A DNA stretch of 21,703 nucleotides, taken from RPQJ01 sp036277615. Lineage in GTDB: Bacteria; Pseudomonadota; Gammaproteobacteria; Steroidobacterales; Steroidobacteraceae. Location of the stretch: assembly GCA_036277615.1 (NCBI GenBank), contig DASUMQ010000082.1, positions 1 to 21,703 of the forward strand, written 5' to 3'. Numbering within the stretch: position 1 is the stretch's first letter; each line of letters starts with the position of its first letter. The translations under genes were made by a program, and so were the position numbers. The notes under the pieces are model-generated. The model was not told the origin of the DNA and did no database searches. It was given only the letters and a program-made list of their open reading frames with translations. Below are positions 7,123 to 15,657 of the stretch, piece after piece.

Positions 7123-9321
7123 ATGACCGCTGCATCGTCGCACGTGAACCATCGCCGCCCGGAGCCCGGTCGCCACCGGCGATTCCGTCCCGCGGCGCTC
7201 GTCGCGTTGGCCGGGGCGCTCATGTTCGCCGCGCAGGCAGCCCTCGCGCAGGCGGCCACCACGCTCACGAAGGTCGAGCTGCAGCCGCAGCCCGGCGAGC
7301 AACTCGAGGTCAAGCTCGTGCTCGACGGCCCTGCGCCGCAGCCCGTGGCTTTCACCATCGACAATCCCGCGCGGCTTGCGGTGGACCTGCCGGGCACGTC
7401 GGTCGGGCTCGAGTCGCGCCGCATCGACGTCAATGCGGGCGGCGTCGACACCATCGTCGCGGCCGAGGCCAACGGCAAGACACGCGTCGTGTTCAACCTC
7501 GACTCGCTGCAGCCCTACCAGACGCGCGCCGAAGGCAACAACGTGTACGTGACGCTCGGCCGCGGCCCGGCCGGCAGCGCGGCCCCGACGGTCGCGACGA
7601 CGGACTCCGGCTCCGCGCCGGCCGCCGTGGCGTCTACCGGTGACTGGTCGATCGAGAAGGTGGACTTCCGCCGCGGTACCGACGGTTCCGGCCGCATCAT
7701 GGTCCGCACCAGCGACCCGCGTGTGCAGGCCAGCCTGAAGCAGGAAGGCGGGCGCCTCGTGGTCGACTTCCCGCGCACCGGCGTCGCGCCGGACGCCGCC
7801 AAGCGCTACGACGTGGTCGACTTCGCCACCCCGGTCAGCACCTTCGACGTCACCCGGACTCCGACGGGGGCGCGCATCGTCGTCGGCGCGACCGGCGACT
7901 ACGAACAGCTCGCCTACCAGAGCGACCGCGACTACGTGCTCGAGGTGCGGCCGAAGCCGAAACAGGCAATCGTCGATCCGACCCGGAAGGACTATAAGGG
8001 CGAGCGGCTCACGCTCAACTTCCAGGACATCGAGACGCGCGCCGTGCTGCAGCTCCTCGCGGAGACGAGCGGCCAGAACATCGTCGTCAGCGACACCGTC
8101 GCGGGCAACGTGACATTGCGCCTGCAGAACGTGCCGTGGGACCAGGCGCTCGACATCGTCCTGCGCACCAAGGGCCTCGACAAGCGCCAGGAAGGCAACG
8201 TCATCTACGTCGCGCCGGCCGAGGAACTCGCCGCGCGCGAGAAGCAGCAGCTCGAGTCGCGCAAGGCGCTGACGGAACTCGCCCCGGTGCGCACCGAGTA
8301 CCTGCAGGTCAACTACGCCAAGGCCTCGGACCTCGCGGGGCTGATCCAGCAGGGCAAGAGCTCGCTGCTCTCCGAACGCGGCAGCGTCGCGATCGACGAG
8401 CGCACGAACACGCTGCTGCTGCAGGACACGGCCGAGCGCCTCGCCGATATCCGCCGCCTCGTGCAGACGCTCGACATCCCGGTCAAGCAGGTGCTGATCG
8501 AGGCCCGCATCGTCATCGTCAACGACGATTTCAGCCGCGAGCTGGGCATGCGCTTCGGCGGTGCAATCGTCGGCGACTACGGCTCGGCCAACAACGGCCT
8601 GGCGTACCTCGGCTCGGGCGGCCTCGACACCGTGCCCGGCGAGTCCGGTCCGATCATCAGCCCGAGCCCTCCCGGCGGCGCGGGTATCAGCGGCGACGAC
8701 GTCCAGACGCCGACCGTCGACGACCGCTACATGGTCAACCTGCCGATCGCGAACCCGGCCGGCCGGCTCGCGCTCACGCTGCTCGACAAGGACTACGTGG
8801 TCGACCTCGAGATCACGGCGGCGCAGCGCGAAGGCCGCGGCGAGGTCGTCTCGGCCCCGCGCGTGATCACCGCGAACGGCAAGGAAGCGATCATCGAGCA
8901 GGGCACCGAGATCCCGTACCAGGAATCGGCTTCGAGCGGCGCCACCACGACGCAGTTCAAGAAAGCCGTGCTGTCGCTCAAGGTCACGCCGCAGATCACG
9001 CCCGACGATCGCGTCATCCTCGACCTGACGGTGTCGAAGGACAGCGTCGGCCAGAACGTGGCGAGCGCGACCGGCGGCTCGGTGCCGAGCATCGACACGC
9101 GTGAGATCACGACGCAGGTGCTCGTCAACGACGGCCAGACGGTCGTGCTCGGCGGCATCCTCGAGACCGAGAAGCGCGACTCCGTGAACAAGGTGCCATT
9201 CCTCGGCGACATCCCGGGACTCGGCATCTTCTTCCGCAGCAAGAGCCGGACGGACAACAAGGACGAACTGCTGATCTTCGTCACGCCGAAGATCCTGCGC
9301 GAGGGTGCCGAGATCTACTGA
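7123..9321 (+). CDS. pilQ: Type IV pilus secretin PilQ
   Basis: Outer-membrane multimeric channel through which the pilus fibre exits; 732 aa. The signal peptide has a long basic N-region with cleavage near ALAQA (about 42-45). Two AMIN domains follow (about 48-146 and 174-285) that would bind peptidoglycan. Next come the STN/N0 and secretin N domains, and from about 480 the secretin barrel, with LVNDGQTVVLGGILE and the signature VPFLGDIPGLGIFFRS near the end. A Gly/Ser/Pro-rich loop lies around 490-530. I chose ATG 7123 because AAGGGAG at 7108-7114 is spaced 8 nt away. ATG 7099 is in frame but has no such site, and the open frame further upstream overlaps pilO/pilP. Last gene of the pil operon, followed by a terminator. 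Confidence 0.96.
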   Translation: MTAASSHVNHRRPEPGRHRRFRPAALVALAGALMFAAQAALAQAATTLTKVELQPQPGEQLEVKLVLDGPAPQPVAFTIDNPARLAVDLPGTSVGLESRRIDVNAGGVDTIVAAEANGKTRVVFNLDSLQPYQTRAEGNNVYVTLGRGPAGSAAPTVATTDSGSAPAAVASTGDWSIEKVDFRRGTDGSGRIMVRTSDPRVQASLKQEGGRLVVDFPRTGVAPDAAKRYDVVDFATPVSTFDVTRTPTGARIVVGATGDYEQLAYQSDRDYVLEVRPKPKQAIVDPTRKDYKGERLTLNFQDIETRAVLQLLAETSGQNIVVSDTVAGNVTLRLQNVPWDQALDIVLRTKGLDKRQEGNVIYVAPAEELAAREKQQLESRKALTELAPVRTEYLQVNYAKASDLAGLIQQGKSSLLSERGSVAIDERTNTLLLQDTAERLADIRRLVQTLDIPVKQVLIEARIVIVNDDFSRELGMRFGGAIVGDYGSANNGLAYLGSGGLDTVPGESGPIISPSPPGGAGISGDDVQTPTVDDRYMVNLPIANPAGRLALTLLDKDYVVDLEITAAQREGRGEVVSAPRVITANGKEAIIEQGTEIPYQESASSGATTTQFKKAVLSLKVTPQITPDDRVILDLTVSKDSVGQNVASATGGSVPSIDTREITTQVLVNDGQTVVLGGILETEKRDSVNKVPFLGDIPGLGIFFRSKSRTDNKDELLIFVTPKILREGAEIY

Positions 9322-9346
9322 CGCCCGCCCGCACCGGTGCGAGAAT
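9318..9346 (+). promoter_or_regulatory. Candidate aroK promoter overlapping the end of pilQ
   Basis: CTGACG at 9318-9323 (4 of 6 to TTGACA) is separated by 17 bp from GAGAAT at 9341-9346 (4 of 6 to TATAAT), and TGC directly precedes it as an extended -10. The -35 overlaps the pilQ stop codon. Transcription would start near 9353, inside the left arm of the pilQ terminator, so aroK transcripts would lack part of that stem. Seen by eye only. Confidence 0.35.
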
Positions 9347-9348
9347 GA

Positions 9349-9377
9349 GCGGCCGCAGTGATCCTGCGGCCGCTTTT
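9349..9377 (+). terminator. Rho-independent terminator after pilQ
   Basis: A perfect 10-bp stem, GCGGCCGCAG (9349-9358) and CTGCGGCCGC (9364-9373), with a 5-nt loop TGATC and followed by TTTT. An A at 9348 can also pair with the first T. It lies 28 bp after the pilQ stop and 31 bp before the aroK start. The T run is short but the stem is very strong. Confidence 0.85.
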
Positions 9378-9408
9378 CGTTCGGGACTGCACCACCGCCG
9401 CGGATGCG

Positions 9409-9929
9409 ATGCGCATGAAGGTCTTCCTGGTGGGCCCGATGGGGTCCGGCAAGAGCGCCGTGGGACGGCAACTGGCACGGCGCCTCGGCCTCGAATTCGT
9501 CGACAGCGACGACGAGATCGCGGCCCGCACCGGCGTGGACATTCCCTACATCTTCGAGCGCGAGGGGGAGGCGGGCTTTCGCCACCGCGAAGCCGAGGTG
9601 ATCGACGAGCTCACGCAGCGTGAGAACGTGCTGGTCGCCACGGGTGGCGGCGCAGTCCTCGACCCTGCCAGCCGCACCCGCCTGCGCGAACGAGGGCACG
9701 TCGTGTATCTTCGGACTTCGGTGGACCAGCAACTCGCCCGCACGCGCCGCAGTGAGACGCGCCCCCTGCTGAACAATCCCGACCCGCGCGGCACGCTCGC
9801 ACGGCTGTTCGCGCTGCGCGCGCCGCTCTACGCCGAGGTCGCCGAACTCACCGTCGATACCGACGGGCGCAAGGTCCGGACGGTGGTCGAACAGATCTGC
9901 CGCCACCTCGGCGTTCCGGGGAACGGCGC

Positions 9930-9933
<4 letters not shown>
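9409..9933 (+). CDS. aroK: Shikimate kinase
   Basis: Phosphorylates shikimate to shikimate 3-phosphate with ATP, in chorismate synthesis; 174 aa, the usual size. P-loop GPMGSGKS at about 9-16, shikimate-binding VDSDDEI (about 31-37), ATGGGAV Walker-B-like block, and a lid region with RRSETRPLL. The start is taken at ATG 9409; ATG 9415 two codons on is equally possible, as the family often begins close to the P-loop strand. No strong Shine-Dalgarno sequence precedes either (only GCGGA). A GTG at 9358 would start inside the pilQ terminator and is unlikely. The stop overlaps the aroB start (ATGA). The pilQ-aroK-aroB order is common in gammaproteobacteria. Confidence 0.95.
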
Positions 9934-11026
<1,093 letters not shown>

Positions 11027-11030
<4 letters not shown>

Positions 11031-12217
11031 CCTCGCGCCTGCAGCCGCCGGGTCTCCACGACGACGAGATGCTGCTCGCGCCGTATGCGCAGCGAGCCTC
11101 GGCGTCGCGCGGTCGACGCGTGCCCGAGCCACCGCCGCGCCATCGGACCGAATACCAGCGCGACCGCGACCGGATCGTGCATTCGACCGCATTCCGGCGC
11201 CTGGTCTACAAGACGCAGGTGTTCGTCAATCATGAAGGCGACCTCTACCGCACCCGGCTCACGCATTCGCTCGAGGTCGCGCAGATCGCGCGCAGCGTCG
11301 CGCGGGCACTCGCGCTCAACGAGTCGCTGGCCGAGGCGGTCTGCCTGGCGCACGACCTCGGCCACACGCCGTTCGGTCACGCCGGCCAGGATGCACTCAA
11401 CGACTGCATGCGCGACCACGGCGGCTTCGAGCACAACCTGCAGTCACTGCGCGTCGTCGACGAACTCGAAGAGCGGTACGCGGAATTCCCGGGCCTGAAC
11501 CTGACGTTCGAGGTCCGCGAAGGCATCCTCAAGCACTGCTCGGCCGCGAACGCGCGCAAGCTCGGCGACCTCGGCGAGCGCTTCCTGCAACGCCGGCAGC
11601 CGGGCCTCGAGGCGCAACTCGCGAACCTCGCGGACGAGATCGCCTACAACAACCACGACGTCGACGACGGCATCCGCGCCGGGCTCATCACGATCGACGA
11701 ACTGGCCGGCTGCAGCATGTTCGGCCGGCAGTACGAATCGGTGCGTTCGCAGTACCCGCAGCTCAACGGTCGTCGCCTCGTGCACGAAGTCGTGCGACGC
11801 ATGATCGATTACGCGGTCAACGATCTCGTCGACGCCTCTGCCGAGGCGCTGGCGGCCGCGGCGCCCGGCGACGTCGAGGCCGTGCGCGCACGCGCCCAGC
11901 CGCTGCTCACGTTCAGCGAATCCGTGCGCGCGGAGCATCTCGAGCTCAAGCAGTACCTCCGCGAGCACCTCTACCGGCACTACCGGGTGCTGCGCATGAC
12001 CACGAAAGCCAGGCGGGTCGTGCGCGAGCTGTTCGACGCGATGCTGAGCGACGTCGACCTGATGCCGACCGAACACCAGGAGGTTGCGCACCGGCTCGAG
12101 GCGTGCGATGGCCCGGCCGGCCGCGCGCGCGCCGTGGCCGACTACATTGCCGGCATGACCGACCGGTTCGCGATCCTCGAGCATCGCCGGCTGTTCGAGC
12201 CCGGCGAAAGGACCTAG
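11027..12217 (+). CDS. dgt: Deoxyguanosinetriphosphate triphosphohydrolase-like HD protein
   Basis: An HD-domain dNTP triphosphohydrolase of 396 aa, which would cleave dNTPs to nucleoside and tripolyphosphate. Metal-binding residues are His80 (RTRLTHSLEV), His109-Asp110 (CLAHDLGHTPFGHAG) and Asp203 (LADEIAYNNHD). The N-terminal block FRRLVYKTQVF is typical of the Dgt-like type 2 family. Which dNTP it prefers cannot be read from the sequence. ATG 11027 overlaps the aroB stop and has GAGGGGG at 11013-11019; the much longer open frame from 10718 lies over aroB and is rejected. In Pseudomonas aroB is followed by a damX-type gene; here dgt occupies that place. Function in the operon with shikimate genes is probably only co-expression. 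Confidence 0.93.
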
Positions 12218-12221
12218 CCCG

Positions 12222-13055
12222 ATGCGCCGCTTCAAGCAGGTCGACGTCTTCACGGACACGCCTTACCAGGGCAACCCGGTCGCCGTGGTGCTCGATGCCG
12301 ACGGTCTCGACACCGCGACGATGCAGCGCTTCACCGACTGGACCAACCTGTCGGAAGCGACGTTCCTGCTGCCGCCCACGCGCGGCGACGCCGATTACCG
12401 GTTGCGCATCTTCTGTCCCGGTCGCGAGCTGCCGTTTGCAGGACACCCGACGCTCGGCAGCTGCCACGCGTGGCTCGAGGCCGGCGGCCGACCCAGGGGC
12501 CGCGACATCGTGCAGGAGTGCGATGCGGGCCTGATCCGCATCCGCCGGGACGGCGCGCGTCTCGCCTTCGCCGCACCACCGCGCCTGCGGAGCGGCCCGC
12601 TGCCGGAGGCCGACGTCGAGCGACTTGCACGTGGGCTCGGCATACGACGCGGGGAGGTCGTCGCGCATGCCTGGTGCGACAACGGGCCGCCGTGGCAGGC
12701 CGTGCTGCTGCGCTCGGCCGACCGGGCACTCTCCCTGCAGCCGGACCGACAAGCCCTCGACGGATCGTTCGTGGGAGTCGTGGCGCCGCAGCCGTCCGGG
12801 GCGGAGTGCGACTTCGAAGTCCGCGCCTTCTTCCCCGGCCAGGCCGGGCTGGTCGAGGACCCGGTCACCGGGAGCCTCAATGCCGCGCTGGGGCAATGGC
12901 TGATCGAAGCGGGTCTCGCACCCGCGCGCTACGTGGCCAGCCAGGGGACGGCGCTGGGACGGGCCGGCCGGATTCACGTGGAGCGGGACGCTGCGGGCGA
13001 GACCTGGATCGGCGGTGCATCGACGACCTGCATCGACGGCCGGGTGACCCTGTAA
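12222..13055 (+). CDS. PhzF-family isomerase/epimerase
   Basis: A protein of 277 aa with the two-fold pseudo-symmetric diaminopimelate-epimerase-like fold of the PhzF family. Landmarks are GNPVAVV (17-23), the catalytic Glu45 in NLSEATF at the same number as in PhzF, His75 in PFAGHPTLG, and EDPVTGSLNAALG in the second half. Phenazine genes are absent, so it is not a phenazine enzyme by context; most family members have unknown substrates. AAAGGA at 12207-12212 is a ribosome site that overlaps the end of dgt, whose stop is 4 bp before this ATG. Last gene of the aroK-aroB-dgt cluster. The family is certain, the substrate unknown. Confidence 0.92.
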   Translation: MRRFKQVDVFTDTPYQGNPVAVVLDADGLDTATMQRFTDWTNLSEATFLLPPTRGDADYRLRIFCPGRELPFAGHPTLGSCHAWLEAGGRPRGRDIVQECDAGLIRIRRDGARLAFAAPPRLRSGPLPEADVERLARGLGIRRGEVVAHAWCDNGPPWQAVLLRSADRALSLQPDRQALDGSFVGVVAPQPSGAECDFEVRAFFPGQAGLVEDPVTGSLNAALGQWLIEAGLAPARYVASQGTALGRAGRIHVERDAAGETWIGGASTTCIDGRVTL

Positions 13056-13098
13056 ATACCCCTACCTGCCGGGTCCGGTCCGCGGCGACCCCGTCGGT

Positions 13099-13104
13099 TA
13101 TCAT
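13099..13104 (+). promoter_or_regulatory. Possible -10 of pyrF-hemE
   Basis: TATCAT matches TATAAT at five of six positions and would start transcription near 13111, leaving a leader of about 24 nt. I find no convincing -35 hexamer at 16-18 bp. It lies in the 79-bp gap after phzF, where no terminator is visible, so read-through from phzF is also possible. Confidence 0.3.
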
Positions 13105-13134
13105 TCGCGGCTCGCTTCCATCCCGGGCCCGCTC

Positions 13135-13866
13135 ATGTCTTCTTACGTTCCCAAGTCGATCCCCGATCGCGAGCGCCTCATTTTTGCTCTCGACGTGGCG
13201 GACCCGGTCGCGGCGCGGCGCCTCGCGGAACGGCTGGGCGACGCGGTGTGGTTCTACAAGCTCGGGCTCGAGCTGTTCATGTCGGGCGGCTACTACGACC
13301 TGCTCGACTGGCTGGTCGGCCGCGGCAAGAAGGTCTTCGTCGATCTCAAGTTCTTCGACGTGCCGGCGACCGTGGGGGCGGCCGTGCGGCAGTTGCGCAA
13401 CCGGGGCGTGACGTTCACGACCGTGCACGGCAACCAGTCGATCATGGAAGCTGCCGCCGCCGCCAAGGGCGACGTCAAGGTGCTGGCCGTGACGGTGCTG
13501 ACGAGCCTCGACCGGGGCGACCTCGACGACCTCGGGTTCGCCGTCGACGTCGAGAAGCTCGTGCTGTCGCGTGCGCGTCGCGCGCTCGAAGCGGGGTGTG
13601 ACGGCGTCGTTTCGTCGGGCCTCGAGGCGCCGATGCTGCGGGAGTTCATCGACCAGCGGTTGCTGGTCGTGACGCCCGGCATCCGCCCGGTCGAGAACAA
13701 GCCGGTCGACGACCAGAAGCGGACGGTCGACGTCGCCCAGGCATTCGCCAATGGCGCGGACTACATCGTGGTCGGCCGGCCGATCCGCGATGCGGCCGAT
13801 CCGCACGCGGCGGCCGAGGCGATCCAGCAGACCATCGCCCACGTGTTCGCCGGGAGGTCGCCGTGA
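13135..13866 (+). CDS. pyrF: Orotidine 5'-phosphate decarboxylase
   Basis: Decarboxylates OMP to UMP, the last step of de novo pyrimidine synthesis; 243 aa TIM barrel. The catalytic array equivalent to E. coli Lys44/Asp71/Lys73/Asp76 is present: Lys42 in FYKLGLELF, then Asp70, Lys72 and Asp75 in VDLKFFDVPATV. Position 74 is Phe where many family members have His (DLKFHDIP). The phosphate-binding end is TPGIRP and VVGRPIRDA. No Shine-Dalgarno sequence precedes the ATG; the reading frame and family length support this start. The stop overlaps the hemE GTG by 4 bp (GTGA). Confidence 0.95.
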   Translation: MSSYVPKSIPDRERLIFALDVADPVAARRLAERLGDAVWFYKLGLELFMSGGYYDLLDWLVGRGKKVFVDLKFFDVPATVGAAVRQLRNRGVTFTTVHGNQSIMEAAAAAKGDVKVLAVTVLTSLDRGDLDDLGFAVDVEKLVLSRARRALEAGCDGVVSSGLEAPMLREFIDQRLLVVTPGIRPVENKPVDDQKRTVDVAQAFANGADYIVVGRPIRDAADPHAAAEAIQQTIAHVFAGRSP

Positions 13867-14939
13867 GCGCGCCGCTGCAGAACGACCTCCTGCTGCGCGC
13901 GCTGCTGCGCCAGCCGACGCCGCGCACGCCGCTCTGGATGATGCGCCAGGCAGGCCGTTACCTGCCCGAATACCGTGCGACGCGCACGAAGGCGGGCAGC
14001 TTCCTGAACCTGTGCATGACGCCGGAGCTCGCCTGCGAGGTGACGTTGCAGCCGCTCGACCGTTACCGGCTCGACGCGGCGATCCTGTTCTCGGACATCC
14101 TCACGATCCCGCACGCGATGAACGTCGGCCTCACGTTCGAGGCGGGCGAAGGCCCGAAGATCGCGCGCCCGGTCCGCGTCCCGGCCGACATCGACGCATT
14201 GCCCGTCCCGGATCCGGAGGTCGAGCTGCGCTACGTGATGGATGCGGTGCGCACGATCCGGCGGGAACTCGGCGGCCGCGTCCCGTTGATCGGTTTCGCG
14301 GGCAGCCCGTGGACCATCGCGACCTACATGGTCGAAGGCGGCGGCAGCCGCAACTTCGAGCACGTCAAGGGCATGCTGTACGGCGCCCCGCACGAGCTGC
14401 ACCGGTTGCTCGACGTGATCACGCGCGCGACGATCCTCTACCTCAATGCGCAAGTCGCCGCGGGCGCGCAGGCGCTGATGGTGTTCGACACCTGGGGCGG
14501 CGCGCTGACGCCGGCCGATTACCGCGGGTTCTCGTTGCGTTACATGCAGCAGATCGTCGAGGGCGTCGCGCGCGAGGCCGAGGGGCGCAGGGTGCCCCTG
14601 ATCCTCTTCACCAAGGGCGGCGGCCAGTGGCTCGGTGACATGGCCGACACCGGGTGCGATGCGCTCGGCCTCGACTGGACGACCGACCTCGCCGACGCGC
14701 GCCACGCCGTGCAGGACCGCGTTGCATTGCAGGGCAACCTCGACCCGAGCGTGCTCTACGCGCCGCCGGCGCGGATCCGCGACCAGGTCGGCAAGGTGCT
14801 CGCGAGCTACGGCAAGGGTCACGGCCACGTGTTCAACCTCGGGCACGGCATTCACCCGGAAGTGAAGCCCGAACACGCGCTCGCGATGGTCGAGGCCGTG
14901 CACGAGCTGTCGCCGCGTTATCACGCGGCCAGTGACTAG
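13863..14939 (+). CDS. hemE: Uroporphyrinogen decarboxylase
   Basis: Removes four acetate carboxyls of uroporphyrinogen III to give coproporphyrinogen III in heme synthesis; 358 aa, normal length. RQAGRYLPEY (28-37) is the family signature, Asp78 (FSDILTIPHAM) is the essential aspartate, GFAGSPWTIATYMVEGGGS is the second signature, and NLGHGI near the C-terminus carries a conserved His. The start is GTG at 13863, with GGGAGGT at 13852-13858 only 4 nt away, overlapping the pyrF stop. The last Ser and Asp codons and the TAG stop fall in the first heptamers of repeat element 2, so the natural C-terminus may have been replaced by the element. Confidence 0.96.
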   Translation: MSAPLQNDLLLRALLRQPTPRTPLWMMRQAGRYLPEYRATRTKAGSFLNLCMTPELACEVTLQPLDRYRLDAAILFSDILTIPHAMNVGLTFEAGEGPKIARPVRVPADIDALPVPDPEVELRYVMDAVRTIRRELGGRVPLIGFAGSPWTIATYMVEGGGSRNFEHVKGMLYGAPHELHRLLDVITRATILYLNAQVAAGAQALMVFDTWGGALTPADYRGFSLRYMQQIVEGVAREAEGRRVPLILFTKGGGQWLGDMADTGCDALGLDWTTDLADARHAVQDRVALQGNLDPSVLYAPPARIRDQVGKVLASYGKGHGHVFNLGHGIHPEVKPEHALAMVEAVHELSPRYHAASD

Positions 14940-15031
14940 TGTCTAGTGTCCAGTGGCCAGTAGGAACAGGAAGGCCGGCGAAATCGCCGGCCTCTTTCTT
15001 ACTAGACACTAGACACTAGCCACTAGACACT
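14931..15031. repeat. Heptamer-armed inverted repeat element 2 with terminator core
   Basis: The left arm holds four 7-mers (AGTGACT, AGTGTCT, AGTGTCC, AGTGGCC) plus AGTAG, 14931-14963. The right arm, 15001-15031, holds ACTAGAC, ACTAGAC, ACTAGCC, ACTAGAC plus ACT, its inverted counterpart. The core is a GC-rich hairpin with a pyrimidine tail. The overall plan equals that of the element at 476-567: TAG-headed heptamers, an inner left boundary AGTAG(G)AAC, a hairpin core and an inner right boundary ACTA. The heptamer itself differs (TAGTGTC against TAGCGGT). The left arm overlaps the hemE stop; the right arm ends 7 nt before the ppa ATG. Confidence 0.9.
14972..15000 (+). terminator. Rho-independent terminator after hemE (core of element 2)
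   Basis: Stem AGGCCGGCG (14972-14980) and CGCCGGCCT (14985-14993), loop AAAT, followed by CTTTCTT. A 9-bp perfect GC-rich stem with a pyrimidine/T-rich tail fits an intrinsic terminator of the pyrF-hemE transcript. It lies exactly between the two heptamer arms. Confidence 0.8.
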
Positions 15032-15038
15032 TCCGCCC

Positions 15039-15635
15039 ATGGACATCTCCAAGATCGGCATCGGCGCGGCTCCGCCCCGGGACGTCAACGTCCTGGTCGA
15101 GATCCCGCAGGGCGGCGTGCCCGTCAAGTACGAGCTCGACAAGGAGTCGGGCGCGCTGCGCGTGGACCGGTTCCTCAACACGGCGATGTTCTACCCCGGC
15201 AATTACGGGTTCATCCCGCACACGCTCTCGGGCGACGGCGACCCGGTCGACGTGATCGTCGTCGTGCCGAGCCCGGTGGTCGCGGGCGCGATCGTGCGGG
15301 TCCGGCCCGTGGGCGCGCTGCTGATGAAGGACGAGGCCGGCGACGACGAGAAGGTCATCGCCGTGCCGGTCGACAAGCTGCATCCGTTCTATTCGGGCGT
15401 GAAGTCGTACCGCGACCTGCCCGCCACGCTCACCGACCAGATCGCGCACTTCTTCCAGCACTACAAGGACCTGGAGAAGGGCAAGTGGGTCACGATCGCG
15501 AGCTGGGTCGGCCCGGACAAGGCCGAGCGCATGATCGTCGATGGCATCCGTCGTGCGGCGCAGTCCGGCGACGACGTCGCGGCGCATTACGTCGCGAGCG
15601 GTGCGCTGAAGGCCTCCACGCGCGGCAAGCGTTGA
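15039..15635 (+). CDS. ppa: Inorganic pyrophosphatase
   Basis: Hydrolyses pyrophosphate to two phosphates, driving biosynthetic reactions in the cytoplasm; family I, soluble, 198 aa. Metal-binding motif DGDPVDV has Asp66, Asp68 and Asp71. Earlier family blocks are EIPQGGVPVKYELDK and FYPGNYGFIPHTL; KSYRDLP and the C-terminal HFFQHYKDLEKGKWV block also fit. ATG 15039 gives the family N-terminus. The upstream sequence consists of the right arm of repeat element 2 plus 7 nt and contains no Shine-Dalgarno sequence. With a terminator just before that arm, the promoter is not obvious either. Convergent with the cystathionine gamma-lyase gene, with 22 bp between stops. Confidence 0.96.
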   Translation: MDISKIGIGAAPPRDVNVLVEIPQGGVPVKYELDKESGALRVDRFLNTAMFYPGNYGFIPHTLSGDGDPVDVIVVVPSPVVAGAIVRVRPVGALLMKDEAGDDEKVIAVPVDKLHPFYSGVKSYRDLPATLTDQIAHFFQHYKDLEKGKWVTIASWVGPDKAERMIVDGIRRAAQSGDDVAAHYVASGALKASTRGKR

Positions 15636-15657
15636 CGGCGCGCGCCGCAGCGCGCGT
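15636..15657. terminator. Possible weak bidirectional hairpin between ppa and CGL
   Basis: The 22-bp gap between the convergent stops can fold as CGCGCG (15639-15644) with CGCGCG (15651-15656) around a 6-nt loop. There is no T run on either strand, so termination is uncertain. Confidence 0.3.

Noticed and set aside
9358..9408. GTG start for aroK at 9358
   Set aside because: It would start inside the pilQ terminator stem and add 17 residues with no family match.
12222..13055. Phenazine biosynthesis gene
   Set aside because: No other phz genes are present. The PhzF family is broad and mostly unrelated to phenazines.
13405..13425. pyrF as possibly inactive because of Phe in place of His in the DLKF-x-D motif
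   Set aside because: The catalytic Lys and Asp residues (Lys42, Asp70, Lys72, Asp75) are all present. The changed position is not catalytic.
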